Assembly: GCA_964606665.1 (NCBI GenBank)
Contig: CAZSHS010000035.1
Coordinates: forward strand, 1 to 43,988
Origin: Aved-18 sp964606665
GTDB taxonomy: Bacteria; Cyanobacteriota; Vampirovibrionia; Obscuribacterales; Obscuribacteraceae
Reading direction: 5' to 3'
Length of the DNA stretch: 43,988 nucleotides
Numbering within the stretch: position 1 is the stretch's first letter; each line of letters starts with the position of its first letter. This document shows, in pieces, positions 6,910-14,719 of this stretch. Both the position numbers and the translations under genes were made by a program. Below the pieces are notes generated by a model that saw only the letters and a program-made list of their open reading frames with translations, was not told the origin of the DNA and ran no database searches.

Positions 6910-7458
6910 TTATGTCCTCCATTCTAGATGAGGTGTCTTTTCATTTTCAGCTCTTTTCTTTTCTTCAATCAATTTATGGGCGCGCTTCCTTGCATAATGA
7001 ACTCGCGATCTCACAGTCCCCACCTTCAATCCGACCATATGAGCGATTTCCTGATAGGTAAGACCACGGGCGTATAGAAGTAAAACTTCTTGATGCTCAA
7101 ATGATAGAGATGCAAGAATTTCTGGCACATCATCAAGGTCTTCAGGCGCTACGTCATGATATCGGTCGAAATAAGTAGGATGATAAATGACATTCTCATC
7201 GTCACCTTCACAAACACGACCACAAGAATCAACATATCCGTATCGATGGCTAAGCTCTCTGACTCTTCGTTTGTGAGCATCGACGACAGTACTTCTAGCT
7301 ACCGAATATAACCAACCAGAACCAAATCCAGATCTGAATGTTCTCGATCGAAGCACTTTCATCATTGCGTCTTGAAACAAATCATCTTGATCTTGATTGA
7401 TATAAGAAAGAGATTTGATGAGCTTCTTCATTTTCAAAACTAGTTCATTCGTTTCCAT
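6910..7458 (-). CDS. ECF-type RNA polymerase sigma factor
   Basis: The 182-residue protein has sigma region 2 (about residues 20-75, with QDDLFQDAMMKVLR and WLYSVARSTVVDAHKRR) and region 4 (about 115-165, with LSFEHQEVLLLYARGLTYQEIAHMVG and VGTVRSRVHYARKRAHKL), and no region 3, as in ECF sigma factors. The start is the ATG with GGAGG eight bases upstream; an in-frame GTG five codons earlier overlaps that ribosome site and is rejected. No anti-sigma gene is adjacent, so control may be transcriptional. A terminator follows. Confidence 0.9.
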   Translation of the reverse strand: METNELVLKMKKLIKSLSYINQDQDDLFQDAMMKVLRSRTFRSGFGSGWLYSVARSTVVDAHKRRVRELSHRYGYVDSCGRVCEGDDENVIYHPTYFDRYHDVAPEDLDDVPEILASLSFEHQEVLLLYARGLTYQEIAHMVGLKVGTVRSRVHYARKRAHKLIEEKKRAENEKTPHLEWRT

Positions 7459-7979
7459 ATTTTCGTCCTCCACGTATGCGGCTGACTAAATTGCCGCTCC
7501 GCAAACGACCTGCGGTGGCTCTGCCAGTCAAGCTCATGGCTGGAAACGAAAATCTAAAATGTCAACGAAGCTTGACGGGCGGTGGCGCCGACGCAGTACG
7601 ATTGAGGAAGGCACAAAGCCACATCTAAGTATTTTACGGAGCCTTCCGCCACCACATCCGCCACCACAACCACATCTAACAAAAACCAAAATACAAAAAA
7701 TCCACCATCCACCCCCTAGGCGCCGCACTGCCTGCACCACTGCCTGAAAAGCGCCCGACTTGGGTCCTAGCGACAAGCCGCTGGGCTTGCGCTGGGCGGT
7801 CGGGCGCTAGGCTTTTCGCCAGGCAGGAAGTAAGGCGCCGGCTACAAAGGAAAAAATCCGTCAGCTAGTTCTTACACACGCCCAAGAACTACTGCGGGGC
7901 ACGCTCGACTATGCCTCAATCGGACAATGTCGCTAAGAAAAAATGAAAATGGAAAGATGGATAAATCGCTGGCAAAACA
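7459..7979. other. GC-rich gene-free region
   Basis: The composition shifts to GC-rich with CCGCCACCAC runs around 7648-7680, unlike the AT-rich surroundings. No credible gene is present. It holds the long hairpin at 7742-7824 and a smaller one (AGTTCTT / AAGAACT, about 7867-7892). A structured RNA, secondary origin or single-strand initiation site would fit. Confidence 0.5.
7742..7824. other. 83-base GC-rich long hairpin (structured RNA or DNA element)
   Basis: Nested arms pair from the outside in: GCCTG/CAGGC, AAAAG/CTTTT, GCGCCCGAC/GTCGGGCGC, CCTAGCG/CGCTGGG (one G-T pair) and CAAGCC/GGCTTG around a GCTG tetraloop (7780-7783). Almost the entire 83 bases is paired. There is no T-tract, so it is not a plain terminator. 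It could be a non-coding RNA, a ssDNA origin, or a recombinase substrate. Confidence 0.65.
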
Positions 7980-8759
7980 TCAATTATCAAATAAAGACAA
8001 TTGAGTAACTCCATTACTTGAATTATCTAAATTGCTTGAATCACTAGATTCACTCATATCGCTAGAATCATCAGAATCAGCCTCAGCAATGCATTGAGGA
8101 CTATCAACCTTGGCTGAATTGACAAATGAAGAAACGGCCTTTATCTCAAATTCTTCATCTGGATAAGGACATAATTCTCTTGAAAGAAGTTCTATATCTT
8201 CTCCACCCTTAACTTCAGTTTCAAGCCAAACCGCTTCTCTACTGGGTCTTAGAATCACAGGCATCCTATCGTGTATTGGACTAATCACATCATTAGCCGA
8301 AGTAGTAATAATTGTGCAAGTCCTAATCTGCTCACCATCAGGACTTAGCCATTCATCCCATAATCCAGCAAAAGCGAATAATCTATTACCGGTTAAACGA
8401 ATTAGTCTTGGAGACTTGCGCTTCTTCTCATCCACAACCCATTCATAAAAACCATCAGCAGGAATCAAACAACGCCTTCGCTTCAAAGTCCCTTTGTAAT
8501 AAGGCTTCTCAGCCAATGTCTCAGATCGAGCATTGACCATAGGCTTCATTGTCTTTAGATCCTTCACCCACGAAGGAATGAGCCCCCATCGCATAATCTC
8601 TAGCCTTCGCTTGCCACTATCAAACAAAACAACAGGAACATTCTGTGTAGGAGCAATATTGAAGCGAGGCGCTATATGAATATCCATAAACTCATCAAAG
8701 CCAAAGCGCTCGCCTAAAGCATCCCGGTCTTCTTTGGTAAGCATGTATCGTCCGCACAT
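7980..8759 (-). CDS. yedK: SRAP-domain (YedK/HMCES-like) abasic-site DNA-protein crosslinker
   Basis: The 259-residue protein is an SRAP domain (residues 1 to about 220): catalytic Cys2 in MCGRY, Asn in MVNARSE, Glu in PADGFYEW, and His in SPIHDRMPVIL. The family covalently traps abasic sites in single-stranded DNA. The last 35 residues are an unusual Ser/Asp-rich linker ending in TQLSLFDN, which matches the bacterial beta-clamp-binding pentapeptide (QLSLF). This suggests recruitment to replication forks. It fits a plasmid that passes through ssDNA stages. It is divergent from the gene at 8859. The ribosome site is weak. Confidence 0.92.
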   Translation of the reverse strand: MCGRYMLTKEDRDALGERFGFDEFMDIHIAPRFNIAPTQNVPVVLFDSGKRRLEIMRWGLIPSWVKDLKTMKPMVNARSETLAEKPYYKGTLKRRRCLIPADGFYEWVVDEKKRKSPRLIRLTGNRLFAFAGLWDEWLSPDGEQIRTCTIITTSANDVISPIHDRMPVILRPSREAVWLETEVKGGEDIELLSRELCPYPDEEFEIKAVSSFVNSAKVDSPQCIAEADSDDSSDMSESSDSSNLDNSSNGVTQLSLFDN

Positions 8760-8798
8760 GCACTAAATTCTAGCCTTTTCCTACTTCAAATGCAGAAA

Positions 8799-8828
8799 TT
8801 GACATACCGTACATATTTATGGTATAAA
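8799..8828 (+). promoter_or_regulatory. Sigma-70-type promoter with inverted repeat
   Basis: TTGACA (8799-8804) and TATAAA (8823-8828) are separated by 18 bases. ATACC and GGTAT (about 8804-8825) form an inverted repeat between them, a possible operator. It drives the gene at 8859, and it lies in the 99-base divergent space shared with yedK. Confidence 0.6.
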
Positions 8829-8858
8829 CTGATTTTTCTAGTCCTGGATGGCTTTTGA

Positions 8859-9422
8859 ATGGGTATTTATTTCGATCTGTATTTTGTGACGGGCGATCTA
8901 GTCACTTTCCTCCACAGGCCTTGGAAATGCATCTGGAATCCACCAGAATCATTTCTAGTCTCAGTCAAATTTCCAGAAGACGCAAAGAAAGCTACAGAGC
9001 TATTCATTGAAGGCAAGCTACAAATTAGTAGTGTTCAAATCAGAGGAGAGAACTGCCCATGCATAGTCTACGAAAGCGAAAAAACAGAACGCAACACCAA
9101 AGAGATTTGGGCTCGTCTTGCTTCAGAAGGAAATGACTTAAAAACAAGATTTCCAAGCCACTTCTATTTAGTTATCCACGACAAATACAAATTTATTGCT
9201 AAACCTGAAGATTGTGTTTGGGAGCCGCCCGATCAAGTTCTCGTTTATGCAGTAAACGACTTCCAGGCATTAGAAGGCGCAAACTACTTCCGACAAGGAA
9301 AGCTTGAAATAGGTGAAGTTCAACTGAGCGAAAGCCTTGTTGTTCCTGCAGTTATTTACGAAGGTGAAAAAACAAAGAAGATGATCAACGCTACAGAAGA
9401 TGCAAAATTAGTAACTCCATAA
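8859..9422 (+). CDS. Unknown protein built from two tandem copies of a domain of about 70 residues
   Basis: The 187-residue protein contains two related units (about residues 4-75 and 101-173). Each has an aromatic start (FDLYFV / FYLVIH), a CxWxPP motif (CIWNPP / CVWEPP), an acidic helix, GKLxI, and VYE(S/G)EKT at the end. No known family is recognised. The CxWxPP motif repeating in each half argues for a real fold, possibly a binding protein. It is transcribed from the promoter at 8799-8828, divergently from yedK. No signal peptide or membrane span is seen. Confidence 0.65.
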   Translation: MGIYFDLYFVTGDLVTFLHRPWKCIWNPPESFLVSVKFPEDAKKATELFIEGKLQISSVQIRGENCPCIVYESEKTERNTKEIWARLASEGNDLKTRFPSHFYLVIHDKYKFIAKPEDCVWEPPDQVLVYAVNDFQALEGANYFRQGKLEIGEVQLSESLVVPAVIYEGEKTKKMINATEDAKLVTP

Positions 9423-9495
9423 CTACAAAGCGATGCCATCTGCTCTTTGATATGATAAATAGACCACAGTTCACACAAGACCAGGAGGGTATCTT

Positions 9496-9768
9496 ATGTC
9501 TCCAGGTATCAGTCTTACATCAAAGCTCAAATTAAAAGCAGCACCAATAGTCTTTATCAGTGCCATTCTTGCCATATTTGCAATGACAAGTTTTATCCCT
9601 CATCGAAATACTCATTCAAGACAACCGGGCACACTTGCCGTAGAAACTTGGACAGACTCAGTATTAAGAGTTCAATCTAAAGTCAGTGAGGATTCGAATC
9701 AAACTCTAAGTATCAAACATCTCAAAAACCTAATAAACAAAGCAGAAGAACAAAGCAATAAAAAATAG
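9496..9768 (+). CDS. Small single-pass membrane or exported protein
   Basis: The 90-residue protein has a hydrophobic span at about residues 14-32 (AAPIVFISAILAIFAMTSF) followed by a polar tail. No family is recognised. GGAGGG six bases before the ATG is a strong ribosome site. It follows the tandem-domain gene by 73 bases and could be in the same transcript. The bidirectional hairpin at 9792-9807 ends it. Confidence 0.6.
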   Translation: MSPGISLTSKLKLKAAPIVFISAILAIFAMTSFIPHRNTHSRQPGTLAVETWTDSVLRVQSKVSEDSNQTLSIKHLKNLINKAEEQSNKK

Positions 9769-9782
9769 GTGTTGAACTTCAA

Positions 9783-9807
9783 TAAAAGAAAGGCGCCCGA
9801 AGGCGCC
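9783..9807 (-). terminator. Terminator shared by facing small genes
   Basis: GGCGCC-CGAA-GGCGCC is a perfect 6-pair GC stem. Read leftward it is followed by TTTCTTTTATTG, so it best serves the 22-residue leftward peptide gene. The rightward 90-residue gene also ends just before it. Confidence 0.75.
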
Positions 9808-9817
9808 AACCTAGCTA

Positions 9818-9886
9818 CTACTTAGACAAAATATATTTAGCCCAAGTAGCCATAGCCATAATTGCCAAAACTGGAGTAATATCCAT
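9818..9886 (-). CDS. 22-residue hydrophobic peptide
   Basis: The reading frame MDITPVLAIMAMATWAKYILSK has GGAGG exactly six bases before its ATG and an intrinsic terminator starting 11 bases past the stop. About 15 residues are hydrophobic and the tail is basic, enough for one membrane span. Tiny hydrophobic peptides with this layout include type I toxins and small membrane regulators. No antisense RNA is obvious, so the function stays open. Its leader is highly structured. Confidence 0.55.
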   Translation of the reverse strand: MDITPVLAIMAMATWAKYILSK

Positions 9887-10223
9887 AGTAAACCTCCCTC
9901 ATACGGGTTTGAAAGATTGGGACTTGTTCGCGCAGGTCCCTTTCTTGTACTGGGACGACCGACCCAGGTGGCTGTATTCTCTTTTTAAGGGCAAACTCGA
10001 TAGATAAATCGATGCCCACAAATTAAGTCTATCGATTCCAAAAATCTTCAAAAAATTTTTTTCTGCTGGCCATTCATGAGCCATAATAGCCACGGTGGTT
10101 TGCGACCCACTTTTGCGGCCCTGAATATGACACCTCCCGACAACCGGTTGGTTGGCAACACACATCAACCACAATATTTCTATATCTATATAGCTTGCTA
10201 TCTCTATCTTGAAATCAGCTTAA
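9887..10223 (-). other. Structured leader of the 22-residue peptide, and gene-free space
   Basis: On the minus strand the leader contains consecutive stem-loops: CTGGG/CCCAG (about 9950-9967), then GGGAC/GTCCC (about 9918-9940), just before the ribosome site. Further upstream, GGGCA/TGCCC (9989-10016) encloses CGAT/ATCG arms. Longer frames crossing the region on either strand lack ribosome sites and are not called. The rest, up to 10223, shows nothing recognisable. Confidence 0.4.
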
Positions 10224-11216
10224 ATGCCTATACCTGTCGCCCTTTTAGAGCTTGGTAAGCAGCGTATTCGAAATATCCTTCGCGACCGTCTCTACGCCAA
10301 TGCTAGACAGCTTGAATCTAAAATATCTGAAGCCGGTCCAACCAATAAGCGTTGTAACCCACACGTTTTAACAGCTGCTTTGAAAGACCTGACTCTAAGT
10401 CATGAGGTTTCGACAGAGAATCATCCCGTCGATTCATGCCAGTTCTACTATTTGACAGAAAATGCCCGAACAAAAAAAAATCAAAAAACTCTGCAGGCCC
10501 GCTCTAACAAAATCAATGCAATCTATTCAACTTACAGAAGCATCGCGCAAGATCGTCGACTTGTTGGAGACGCACTCGAAACCGTTTTTAGAACTGCTTT
10601 AAAATCTATTCCTGATTACTTTGAGTTAGGAAGTAAGAAAAATCCCCTAACAATATTTGGTGATAAAACCCTTCCCGGAGCGCTGGATGGCACTTATTTG
10701 CTTGGAAAAAAGAAACTCTTTCTTGCTGTAGAAGCAAAAAATATTAGAGAATGGATATATCCAGATAGGCATGAACTCTGGTCTTTGATTAATAAAGCCA
10801 ATACCATTTCTGATGATTCGAATTTGGTCCTGCCTGTTTTAATCAGTAGAAAAATCCCCTATTACGCAAGAAGAGCATTTAAAAGCCTTGGAGTTCTCGG
10901 CTATGAAATGCACAATCAAATATTCGATCCCTCTGTTTCTAATCAACTGGAATTGATAAAACATAAAGACGGCCTTGGTTTTCATGACATCAGCACAGAC
11001 TTAAGCCCCCCAGAAAAACTCGTCTCCTTCCTCCAAGAAACCGTCTTTGAATACGGTGAAAACTATGCGGCTACATTCTTAGAAAACAAAGATCTTTTTG
11101 ATACTTATGCTGCTGAAATGGCGGATGAAAGAATCAAGGGTGCTTATCGAAAAAGTCGATGGAGTAGTGTTAAAACTGAACTAGGCATCTACGACAATTT
11201 GGATTTCTATGAATAA
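10224..11216 (+). CDS. PD-(D/E)XK nuclease-like protein
   Basis: In this 330-residue protein the central segment LPGALDGTYLLGKKKLFLAVEAKN (about residues 150-173) shows the D-(x)n-ExK arrangement of PD-(D/E)XK nucleases: D155, then E170-A-K172, on predicted beta strands. The N-terminal 90 residues look like a winged-helix DNA-binding unit. No methyltransferase or helicase partner is nearby. It could be a lone restriction-type or DNA-repair nuclease. The ATG has no clear ribosome site. The nuclease assignment rests on the motif only. Confidence 0.6.
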   Translation: MPIPVALLELGKQRIRNILRDRLYANARQLESKISEAGPTNKRCNPHVLTAALKDLTLSHEVSTENHPVDSCQFYYLTENARTKKNQKTLQARSNKINAIYSTYRSIAQDRRLVGDALETVFRTALKSIPDYFELGSKKNPLTIFGDKTLPGALDGTYLLGKKKLFLAVEAKNIREWIYPDRHELWSLINKANTISDDSNLVLPVLISRKIPYYARRAFKSLGVLGYEMHNQIFDPSVSNQLELIKHKDGLGFHDISTDLSPPEKLVSFLQETVFEYGENYAATFLENKDLFDTYAAEMADERIKGAYRKSRWSSVKTELGIYDNLDFYE

Positions 11217-11302
11217 TTCGAGTCATGAATGTTCGAAGATTCTTGTACGAAAAGGCTCAGCGGCTTTAAATTGAATTTTTCAGATCTTATTGAAATCATC
11301 AC

Positions 11303-11635
11303 CTATATCGGACCAGTGCTGTCCGAGCCCGTTTGAATAGCTGCATCAGCGACTCGTGCTGATTCATCAGAAACAGATGAACTGGCCAACGAACCGTTTT
11401 GATCTAAAAATCCTAACTGGGTAAGCAAGTCTCTATTACTGGTAAATCCTCCAGGCAATGTTTCTTTAGAAGAACTATCGCTGACCTGCTGGAAAACTTT
11501 ACTTGCATCCCCGCGCATGTCCAATAGACCGCAACTGAAATCTTGCAGTCCGCGGCTAGTTTCACTAAGAGCAGTATCTCCTAGATTTGGCCTATTTAAA
11601 CTTCTAAGACCATCTGAGGGTCCTGAAATAGACAT
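11303..11635 (-). CDS. Hypothetical Ser/Gly-rich protein
   Basis: This 110-residue frame is rich in Ser, Asp and Gly and low in hydrophobic residues, and is probably disordered. No family, signal peptide or strong ribosome site is seen. GGTTATAACC lies just before it as a small palindrome. It lies between rightward and leftward genes with space on both sides. It may be real but is weakly supported. Confidence 0.35.
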   Translation of the reverse strand: MSISGPSDGLRSLNRPNLGDTALSETSRGLQDFSCGLLDMRGDASKVFQQVSDSSSKETLPGGFTSNRDLLTQLGFLDQNGSLASSSVSDESARVADAAIQTGSDSTGPI

Positions 11636-11767
11636 AGTAACGGGTTATAACCTGATAGTAAGTAACAGTAAGATAAATCTGCTCAGGGCGGTTGTCAAGA
11701 CCTTGTGCGGCAATTTAATCTAATTGTTTGACTTTAAATCGAGAAACGCTTTAGTGTTACCCGCCTA

Positions 11768-11789
11768 TTGGTATCATATGTAATACCAA
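11768..11789. promoter_or_regulatory. Inverted repeat past the metal ATPase gene
   Basis: TTGGTAT and ATACCAA are separated by eight bases, just after the ATPase stop. No T-tract follows, so it may be a weak terminator or a protein site. Confidence 0.35.
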
Positions 11790-11797
11790 CACTTAGC

Positions 11798-14113
11798 CTA
11801 GCGCTTTAATAATCTCAAAGAATTCAATACTACAAGAAGCGTACTTCCCTCATGGACAATGACCGCCCAAGAAATAGATGTAATTCCCAGAATGCTTGTT
11901 AGCAACAGAGCTAAAATCACTCCACCCGAGATAAACATATTTTGCTTTACCACCTGCTGAGTAGCCCGACCTAAGTCCACTGCATAGGGAAGCTTGCTCA
12001 AATCATCGTTGATTAAAGCTACGTCTGCGGTTTCCAATGCAACATCCGTGGATGCTCCACCCATTGCAATGCCTACGCTCGCTACAGCCAAAGCAGGAGC
12101 ATCATTGACTCCATCTCCAACCATTGCTACGACTTGATTGCTAGCTAGCTCTTTTAGAGCAGTAACCTTTTCTTCTGGCATTAATCCTGATCTAACAGTA
12201 TCTAAAGCCAGAGTTTTAGCCATGGCAGAGCCCACTTTTTCGTTATCGCCGGTAAGCAAAATAGTTTGTTGAATCCCCAGTTTTTTCAATGCTGCAATTG
12301 TATCTTTGGCATTTTGTCTTGGTGTATCAGCCAATGAAAAGACTGCTGCTAGAGCCTTATCCACAGCCATAATTACAGGTGTTTTTCCCTGCTGAGCAAA
12401 TTGATCTATAAGATTTGAAATAGTTTCAGAAATAGGGATTTTAGAGTCATCCAATAACTTCTTATTACCGAGCAAAACTGTTTTTCCCTCAATCGAGGTA
12501 CGCAAACCTTTGCCCGTCACCGATTCTAAGTTAGTCGACTCAGTTAATTGTATCGAGCGTGCATTTGCAGCACGTTCGAAAGCCTTGGCCAATGGATGAC
12601 CTGATTGACTTTCCGCACTAGCAGCCAATCGAAGGATTTCGTTTTCATCAAAATTAGAGTCGAGAACCTTTATTTCAACAATTTCAGGCTTTCCATGAGT
12701 CAAAGTCCCTGTTTTATCAAAAGCAACAACCTTCACTTTACCCAGAGTCTCTAAATGAATTCCTCCTTTTACCAAAATGCCTTTGGAAGCCGCTCTAGCT
12801 ATTGCAGAAAGCATTGCCGAAGGTGTACCCAATGCTAATGCGCATGGAGAGGATGCGACTAACACTGTCATGGCACGAAGAAAGGCGGTATTAAAAGGAA
12901 CCGAGAAAAACATTTGAACTACGACAAAAATAACATCGCAAATCAGGATAAATGGTACAAACTTTCGAGTAAAAGACTCCGTGAGTTTTTCTGAATTTGT
13001 TTTTTGACTTTGAGCCTCTTCAACTAATTGCATAACTTTCGACAAGGTATTGTCTTTGGAAAGTTTAGTTACCTTAATTTCAAGAGCACCGCCACCATTA
13101 ACGGTACCGGCAAATACATTATCCCCAACCTGTTTTTCCACAGGCACGCTCTCACCTGTTATTGGAGATTGATCAATTGCTGAAGTTCCAGACAATATCG
13201 TTCCATCTGCTGGTAATCGAGTGCCAGGCTTAATCAAAATGACATCGCCCACTATTAATGACTCAATGGGCACTTCTTGCTCTTTTCCATCCCGTGTTAC
13301 CAACGCCGTTCTTGGAGTTAGTTGACCCAAAGCTCGTACAGCATTTCTTGCTTTATCTAAAGCCAGCTCCTCTAGAACATGACCCAGCCCAAACAAAAAC
13401 AACAATAAAGCACCTTCAAAAAGGTCACCGAGAATCGCTGCACCAAGTGCAGCAGCTACCATAAGTAAATCAGTATCGAAATGTTTTTCTAAAATTGCTG
13501 ACAATGCGTGCCTTGAAATATCAAAGCCGCCAGCCACATAAGCTGCGATATAAAAAATATTCGATACCAAAGGATTTTCTGATCTGAAAACAAATCCTAA
13601 AGCTAGAAAAATTCCTGCAGATAAAACAAATAGGAGCTCGCGTTTTTGTTCTACAAACGCTGCTATACCCTGCTTTGGTACTCTGTATCCGAGTCCATTA
13701 ATTCTTTTGACGATATCAGATTTGGAAATTTTGGTGGTATCAAACTCTACACGCAATATTGCCCCGGCATAATTGACTGTTGCATTAAGCACGCCCTCCA
13801 TGCGGCTCAAGGTATGTTCAATTGCGAAAACACAGTCTGAACAGTCCATACCTACAACAGAAAGAAGCTCATGATGATATCTATCGGAAATGCTTGCACC
13901 AGCATCCTGAGCCAATCTTTGGAGTGAGGCTAAAGTAACGATAGCCGGATCGTAGTGAAGACATAGTTGTGACTTGTTTTCATTTTGAGATATATGAGCC
14001 TCTAAAACTCCTGTTACCTCTTCCAGTTTTTGTTTAACTCTACTTACGCATCCATCTTCGGAACCTTCCACATGAGGCAGTAGCACTGCTAGATCTAGGG
14101 TAATTTTTTCCAC
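11798..14113 (-). CDS. P1B-4-type heavy-metal-transporting ATPase
   Basis: The 771-residue protein pumps divalent metal (Cd, Zn, Co or Fe type) across the inner membrane using ATP. It has an N-terminal HMA domain with GMDCSDC (Cys91/Cys94) preceded by a degenerate HMA-like segment keeping only one Cys (GCVSRV). The transmembrane SPC motif (SPCALA, about 421) replaces CPC. The phosphorylation site is DKTGTLT (about 464), with HPLAKAF, GDGVNDAPAL (about 662) and HEGST in the last span (about 754). SPC plus HEGST marks subtype P1B-4. The HMA domains are unusual for that subtype. It stands alone leftward beside the rightward efflux operon. Confidence 0.93.
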   Translation of the reverse strand: MEKITLDLAVLLPHVEGSEDGCVSRVKQKLEEVTGVLEAHISQNENKSQLCLHYDPAIVTLASLQRLAQDAGASISDRYHHELLSVVGMDCSDCVFAIEHTLSRMEGVLNATVNYAGAILRVEFDTTKISKSDIVKRINGLGYRVPKQGIAAFVEQKRELLFVLSAGIFLALGFVFRSENPLVSNIFYIAAYVAGGFDISRHALSAILEKHFDTDLLMVAAALGAAILGDLFEGALLLFLFGLGHVLEELALDKARNAVRALGQLTPRTALVTRDGKEQEVPIESLIVGDVILIKPGTRLPADGTILSGTSAIDQSPITGESVPVEKQVGDNVFAGTVNGGGALEIKVTKLSKDNTLSKVMQLVEEAQSQKTNSEKLTESFTRKFVPFILICDVIFVVVQMFFSVPFNTAFLRAMTVLVASSPCALALGTPSAMLSAIARAASKGILVKGGIHLETLGKVKVVAFDKTGTLTHGKPEIVEIKVLDSNFDENEILRLAASAESQSGHPLAKAFERAANARSIQLTESTNLESVTGKGLRTSIEGKTVLLGNKKLLDDSKIPISETISNLIDQFAQQGKTPVIMAVDKALAAVFSLADTPRQNAKDTIAALKKLGIQQTILLTGDNEKVGSAMAKTLALDTVRSGLMPEEKVTALKELASNQVVAMVGDGVNDAPALAVASVGIAMGGASTDVALETADVALINDDLSKLPYAVDLGRATQQVVKQNMFISGGVILALLLTSILGITSISWAVIVHEGSTLLVVLNSLRLLKR

Positions 14114-14246
14114 TGCTGTAGTTCAATTAAGGGCATGAACAGACTATGTAATCAGCTACCTCTATAAAATTCAAGCTTGACATTCCCTCGAAAGGTAGTT
14201 ACCATGAGCTTCTACTGGTCCAATTACTAAAACGAAAATCGTTATC

Positions 14247-14666
14247 ATGTTCAGCCAAATTGCAGACAGTGCTAGTGAAGGAGCTATGGAAGGCGCAGCC
14301 GCGCTGAACGATCGCTATGTGCAATATGTCGAAGCTCGGATTGACACACAAGGTCAAGCTCAAACACTGTTTCAAGGTGATGTAAAAACCGGGATTCCAC
14401 AAGGCTTTCCAGATGTGTCGATTTCTGCAGAATCTATTTCCTTTGGACCCACCCCTGATGCTGGACTGAGCATTCCAAACTTCAGTGATTCGCTTTCTTC
14501 AATGATGCAAAATATGATGCAAATGCCAGGACCTATGGGTCTTTTAGGTCAACTCTTTCAATTTCTAGCAACCATTCTTACTTCTTTCATGAACACATTT
14601 AGTCAGGCGATGCTCGCTACTCAAGCTCAAGCTGCTTGGGGGCTCAAGAAAATGATGCAACCTTGA
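14247..14666 (+). CDS. Hypothetical Met/Gln-rich protein
   Basis: The 139-residue protein has a polar N-terminal half and a C-terminal half rich in Met, Gln and Phe (SSMMQNMMQMPGPMG, then a hydrophobic stretch of about 25 residues). The Met cluster could bind soft metal ions, but this is inference from composition. The ATG lacks a clear ribosome site. It lies 54 bases before mgtC-like and diverges from the metal ATPase, which suggests that it belongs to the metal region. Confidence 0.5.
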   Translation: MFSQIADSASEGAMEGAAALNDRYVQYVEARIDTQGQAQTLFQGDVKTGIPQGFPDVSISAESISFGPTPDAGLSIPNFSDSLSSMMQNMMQMPGPMGLLGQLFQFLATILTSFMNTFSQAMLATQAQAAWGLKKMMQP

Positions 14667-14719
14667 TGAACTGCATAGATCTGTAATTTGAATACCTTAA
14701 ACAGAATCTTTTAAATATT

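Noticed and set aside
6712..6927. Rightward 71-codon frame
   Set aside because: It overlaps the decayed ssb copy, the sigma-factor terminator and the sigma gene end; the sequence is explained by the duplication.
7534..7776. Frames of 62-80 codons on both strands in the GC-rich region
   Set aside because: Gly/Cys- and Pro/His-rich low-complexity translations typical of GC-rich non-coding DNA, with no ribosome site.
7742..7824. Integron attC site or retron msr-msd
   Set aside because: No integron integrase or reverse transcriptase in the window and no attC-type core boxes at the ends of the hairpin.
9837..10174. Two leftward frames (60 and 91 codons) over the peptide leader
   Set aside because: No ribosome sites; one is antisense-like low-information sequence and both overlap the better supported 22-residue gene and its structured leader.
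14161..14246. MerR-type operator before the metal genes
   Set aside because: TTGACA with a TTCCCT/AAAGGT partial dyad is visible at 14177-14198, but no -10 element lies at the 19-20 base spacing expected and no MerR-family gene is nearby.
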